Shown: piece after piece, positions 60,493 through 64,000 of the stretch
How the letters are laid out: every line of letters starts with the position of its first letter
How positions within the stretch are numbered: position 1 is the first letter of the stretch
Origin: Pararge aegeria
Taxonomy: Eukaryota; Arthropoda; Insecta; Lepidoptera; Nymphalidae
Length of the DNA stretch: 64,000 nucleotides
NCBI RefSeq assembly: GCF_905163445.1
Contig: NC_053201.1
Span: 12,720,001-12,784,000 of the forward strand
Direction of reading: 5' to 3'
The notes under the pieces: generated by a model
Database searches by the model: none
What the model was told of the DNA's origin: nothing
Seen by the model: only the letters and a program-made list of their open reading frames with translations
Position numbers and translations under genes: made by a program

Positions 60493-60862
60493 ACGGCCGA
60501 CTGGCGCAGTGGACAGCGATCCTGCTTTCTGAGTCCAAGGCCGTGGGTTCGATTCCCACAACTGGAAAATGTTTGCGTGATGAACATGCAGTGGCGTGCA
60601 CTTCATACATGCACTAAAGCACTGCATACCCAAATTATTTTATATAACTCATATTGGAGGGGAATTTTTCCATTTTATACCAAGCACATGCTTTATGCAT
60701 ACCCTGGTCAAAAACCCTGTGCACGCCACTGTGAACATGAATGTTTTTCAATGTCTGGGTGTTTATCTCTATAATATAAGTATTTATGTATATCATCATA
60801 ACACAAGCTACGCTTAATTTGGGGCTAAATGTAGATGTGTGTATTTTCATAGTATATTTATT
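60493..60862 (+). mobile_element. SINE-1 split by hAT-like MITE
   Basis: Intact A and B boxes in the head, body interrupted at 60589-60731 by the 143-bp MITE. Confidence 0.93.
60589..60731 (+). mobile_element. hAT-like MITE, 143 bp, inside SINE-1
   Basis: Perfect 8-bp target duplication TGAACATG (60581-60588 and 60732-60739) within SINE-1 sequence gatgaacatgaatg. TIRs CAGTGGCGTGCAC/GTGCACGCCACTG are intact. Confidence 0.95.
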
Positions 60863-61997
60863 TATTATATTTTATCTGATCACAGATTAGCAAGATACAA
60901 TGGTAACGCATTTGTTATAGTAAAAAGTACGAAATCATTACTAAACTGCGGTAGTAATTCTTCAATTATTGATGTCAACATGTTCAGTTGCGTACTGCTC
61001 TTGAAACTTTGTTCAAACTTTATGTTGACCTCAAATGTTAGAATTGCTGAAAATGTTGATGACCCTGGCGCGGTAGTACTAGGCAACTGGTACTGTTTCG
61101 TTTTCTCATCCGTGAAGTGTTTGAGTGCGTTTTTTTGCGGCAGTTTGCCATCAACTTATACAGTGCGTGCTAAATTAAAAGTACTTTTTAACAAAAAATT
61201 TAATTAATGTTCTCAGGGGGCATTTGTGTGAATTTCTTAATTCCATCATGGCTGAACCGCTTAGGTATCCCAACATCACCCCAAGTGATATTTAATCTCA
61301 ACAAAAATAAATATGGCGGCTGTACGACGCCATTTTTAAAAATAAATATGAGTAGTGTTCAGCTTTTTTTTTTACCTATCATACACTGACGCCAAGAAAC
61401 AAGCGATTTGGCAATGACGATATTTCATTACTGAAAAATACATTGCCTGCTATTCCCATAATGTTCTCGATCAGCATCTTAACTACCTATATTAAAGAAA
61501 GGCTCGATGTTAGTTTCGATTTTGAAAACGTTTATGCAGCCTTAAGTGTTTAGCAAATCTCGTAGCTACTTACTTCCTAAAGTGAGGTTTTCTATATACT
61601 TCCACCTCTTGGCACACACGTCAATATAATTGTCAATAATATTGACTGTGTGCGAGCAGCCATTCGATTGCGTGAAACTACGATTTGTATGGAATCGATA
61701 GAGCGCCATCTAGTGACGTAAATGTTTCCCAGTATTGTAAACGAAACAGCACTACGGCTGTACACACTTTTTCAAACATCCGTAATGAAGTATCTTATTT
61801 TATTTATTTTCTTTTAGTTTTTATTTAGGTAGACGTGTTTTGTGTGCGCGAGATTCCGGAAAGAAAGACTGAGTACGTGGTAGTCGTTTAGGTTTCAGAG
61901 AGAATGTATTTTTTCGCTAATCTATGTATATACTTGGTACTGGTTCGATTGTACACAAATTATTTATAAACTAAACTAAGTTCGCAATTTCATTATT

Positions 61998-62100
61998 ACT
62001 AGCTTTTACACGCGGCTTCGCATGCGTGGTAATTTAAAAAAAAAAATTGAGCTACATGGGCTACTTTTTATCCTGTAAATATGCAAGGAAGCGAGCTAGC
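61998..62100 (-). mobile_element. Helitron-like 3' end, reverse orientation
   Basis: actagcttttacacgcggct on the + strand is the complement of a 'cgcgtgtaaaagCTAGT' terminus. The other boundary is not clear. Confidence 0.5.
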
Positions 62101-62209
62101 GAATCTTCCCACAGGAACTGTGCACTTTTCCCCTATAAAAAGTAAGTTTATGTCACTCTCCGGTTCATGAAAAATTCATCTGTATGCAAAAATTCACATC
62201 AATCCATTA

Positions 62210-62386
62210 TGAATATTAAGCTTAATTTGCTATACTCCGCAAACATCAGGAGAATCTGTACGGATTGAAGAAATTATGAATTACACCATACAGATTCTCC
62301 TGATGTTCGCGGACTATAGCAATTTAAGCTTAATTTTTATGATATACTATGGATTTCCGCAAAGTAACGCCTGCTTCTATCCAATA
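62210..62386. mobile_element. Foldback MITE, short copy
   Basis: Two arms (taagcttaatttgctatact ... inverted ... agtatagcaatttaagctta-like) with minimal loop; right end cgcaaagtaacgcctgcttc then tatccaa|ta. Confidence 0.85.
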
Positions 62387-62934
62387 TTCACAGCGATCCT
62401 TTGCTCTGTTTCTGCTTTATTGATCGACAAATAAACACTTTCGCATTTATAATATGGATGGATTTCTTCGACCCGTATGTATACACCCATCGTGTTAACT
62501 AAACAAAGGCCAACGAAACGAGATAATCAACAAACGTCGCCATTATTTTGCTTGCTAAAGATGAGGACAATTATGCCCGTTTTTACTAAACCTAGGAAAC
62601 GTATAACTCTTATTCCTACCACTGAAATCGAAATGATGTCTTACTTACTGAATCTTGATTAGGAAAATAGGTGACATAATGCGAAATAAAGATTTTACCA
62701 GCTTGCTGTTACTCATATTATAGTCATTAACGTCGCACGGAACATAAGACGGTTTCAGAGAATAGACCCACCACGCTGCTCCAATGCGGGTTGATGAGAT
62801 TTAACCACATTATTTTTTTTTTATTATATTATAGTGTTTTCACATATCTATTGTGAATCTAAATACACAATAAGCTGACAGGATTTTGGTCAATTTACAC
62901 CATCTATGTCAAATTTCATCGAAACGGTGATAGC

Positions 62935-63480
62935 CCAGTGGATAGGAGCTCGACTTACCTTTCGGGGGGCCGAGTTCGAATCCCAGCAGGCAACTCTAAC
63001 TTTCTAAGTTATATGCGTATTAAGTAATTAAATATCACTTGCTTCAAAAGTCCGACGTTGGCGGCCGACTGGCGCATTGGGCAGCCACCCTGCTTTCTGA
63101 GACCAAGGCCGTGGGTTCGATTCCCACAACTGGAAAATGTTTGTGTGATGAACATAAGTGTTTTCCAGTGTCTGGGGGTTTATCTGTATTTATTCATAAA
63201 AATATTCATCAGTCATCTTTAGTACGCATAACACAAGCTACGCTAACTTTGGTGCTAGATGGCGTTGTGTGTATTGTCGTAGTATATTTATTTATTTATT
63301 ATTTATTAAAAGTGAAGGAAAACATCGTGAGGAAACCCGCATGAGTTATCCACAATGTTCTCAAAGGTGTGTGGAGTCCACCAATCCGCACTGAGTCAGC
63401 GTGGTGGACTACGGCCTTAACCCCTTCTCATTGTGGAAGGAGACCCGTGCTCTGTAGTAGCCGGTTGACTTGATGATGAT
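62935..63480 (+). mobile_element. SINE-2 split by SINE-1
   Basis: gatagcccagtggataggag / gggccgagttcgaatcccag to ~63050, SINE-1, then gtgaaggaaaacatcgtgag ... ccttctcattgtggaaggag and (GAT)n. Confidence 0.9.
63060..63302 (+). mobile_element. SINE-1 inserted in SINE-2
   Basis: ggcggccgactggcgcattg ... tatttatttattatttatta; flanked by the two halves of a SINE-2 (62935-63050 and 63308-63480). Confidence 0.92.
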
Positions 63481-64000
63481 GATGTTTCCTATATTATTTG
63501 TAAACTGGTACCATCTTTTGTTTTTTTTATTTCCTGTCTCGAATAGCTATAAATTTTGTAAACAGTGCTGATAAAATCTGACCAAGTTAAATTAGAGGAA
63601 TGGGTTATATAAATGCCATCTTAAATATATTTTACAATCGGGTAAGATTGCGGACAAAGACGTAACTTATAATGGAATTGAAAAAAAAAATCTTGTATTT
63701 TTTGTATTACACGTATGTTACTTTTGAGTAAATTGAATTTGGGATTATTTGTTCTTGATTGAATTATCGCTAAGCAATATCATAACTTAGTAGTAAAGTT
63801 TATTTACAAAATTTGTAACATTTAGGGGACTATTTATTTATTTATTTATTTTCTTTATTTGCACACAGAAGAAGAATAAAAAAAACAGACCGAAGTTACA
63901 TAGTTTACTATAAAAAAAATTTAAGAGCTGGCATGTCTGAAAATAGTGCTATCTTTGTCACATAGTAAATAGTTTGAGAGAGATTCCTTTTGCACCTGTC

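Larger units (their letters stand above)
59530..64000. other. Right-end intergenic region
   Basis: No gene recognised. Contents: SINE-1 with hAT-like MITE (60493-60862), Helitron-like end (61998-62100), foldback MITE (62210-62386), and SINE-2/SINE-1 nest (62935-63480). Open frames at 60113-60340 (-) and 60839-61207 (+) match nothing I know and lack coding character. Confidence 0.6.

Noticed and set aside
60839..61207. 122-residue open frame
   Set aside because: Starts in a SINE-1 tail, has no recognisable domain, and its reverse strand is equally open; no coding character.

Overview
The window is animal nuclear DNA, almost certainly lepidopteran and probably a nymphalid (satyrine-like) butterfly. 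It is AT-rich, contains two spliced insect genes, and the rest is a dense deposit of tRNA-headed SINEs, Helitron-like elements, foldback and hAT-like MITEs, and 5'-truncated LINE tails. The placement rests on the repeat families and gene structure as read here; no database search was possible.

The main gene is the ubiquitin-specific protease USP8 (UBPY) on the + strand, 26160-59245. I could join 20 coding exons, all with GT-AG introns and compatible phases, into one reading frame of 2793 nt (930 residues plus stop). In order it encodes the USP8 dimerisation/MIT-like domain (exons 1-3), a rhodanese-like domain (exons 4-6), STAM-SH3-binding-type motifs (exons 7 and 13), a charged coiled coil (exons 8-11), a 14-3-3-type RSQSSP site (exon 12), and a complete USP catalytic domain (exons 14-20) with Cys612, His885, Asp902 and a CxxC...CxxC zinc ribbon. 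A 10.4-kb intron (39886-50323) separates the regulatory half from the catalytic half.

Divergently oriented 0.9 kb upstream, on the - strand, are the first four coding exons (178 residues) of synapse-associated protein 47 (SAP47/SYAP1 family): 25138-25268, 24034-24234, 18694-18773 and 15069-15190. The BSD-domain exons were not found and should lie beyond the left edge. The 25269-26159 interval is a candidate shared promoter.

Layout: 1-15 kb, repeats, a degenerate ~270-290-bp tandem array (12.88-14.99 kb) and an unidentified tandemly duplicated, membrane-protein-like relic (7.5-8.4 kb); 15-25.3 kb, SAP47; 26.2-59.5 kb, USP8, with introns made largely of nested transposons plus a 117-bp tandem array (38.97-39.71 kb) next to exon 13; 59.5-64 kb, intergenic repeats. 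A TATA box and an orphan ATG-donor exon at 47.2-48.3 kb inside USP8 intron 13 may mark a nested gene.

The most striking pattern is how often transposon boundaries lie within about 50 bp of USP8 3' splice sites. At exons 13 and 20 the transposon itself appears to supply the splice-acceptor region. I saw no convincing new biological system. The best leads are the transposon-supplied acceptors, the recurrent perfect short-loop palindromes, the nested start exon, and the exactly 143-bp hAT-like MITE family.
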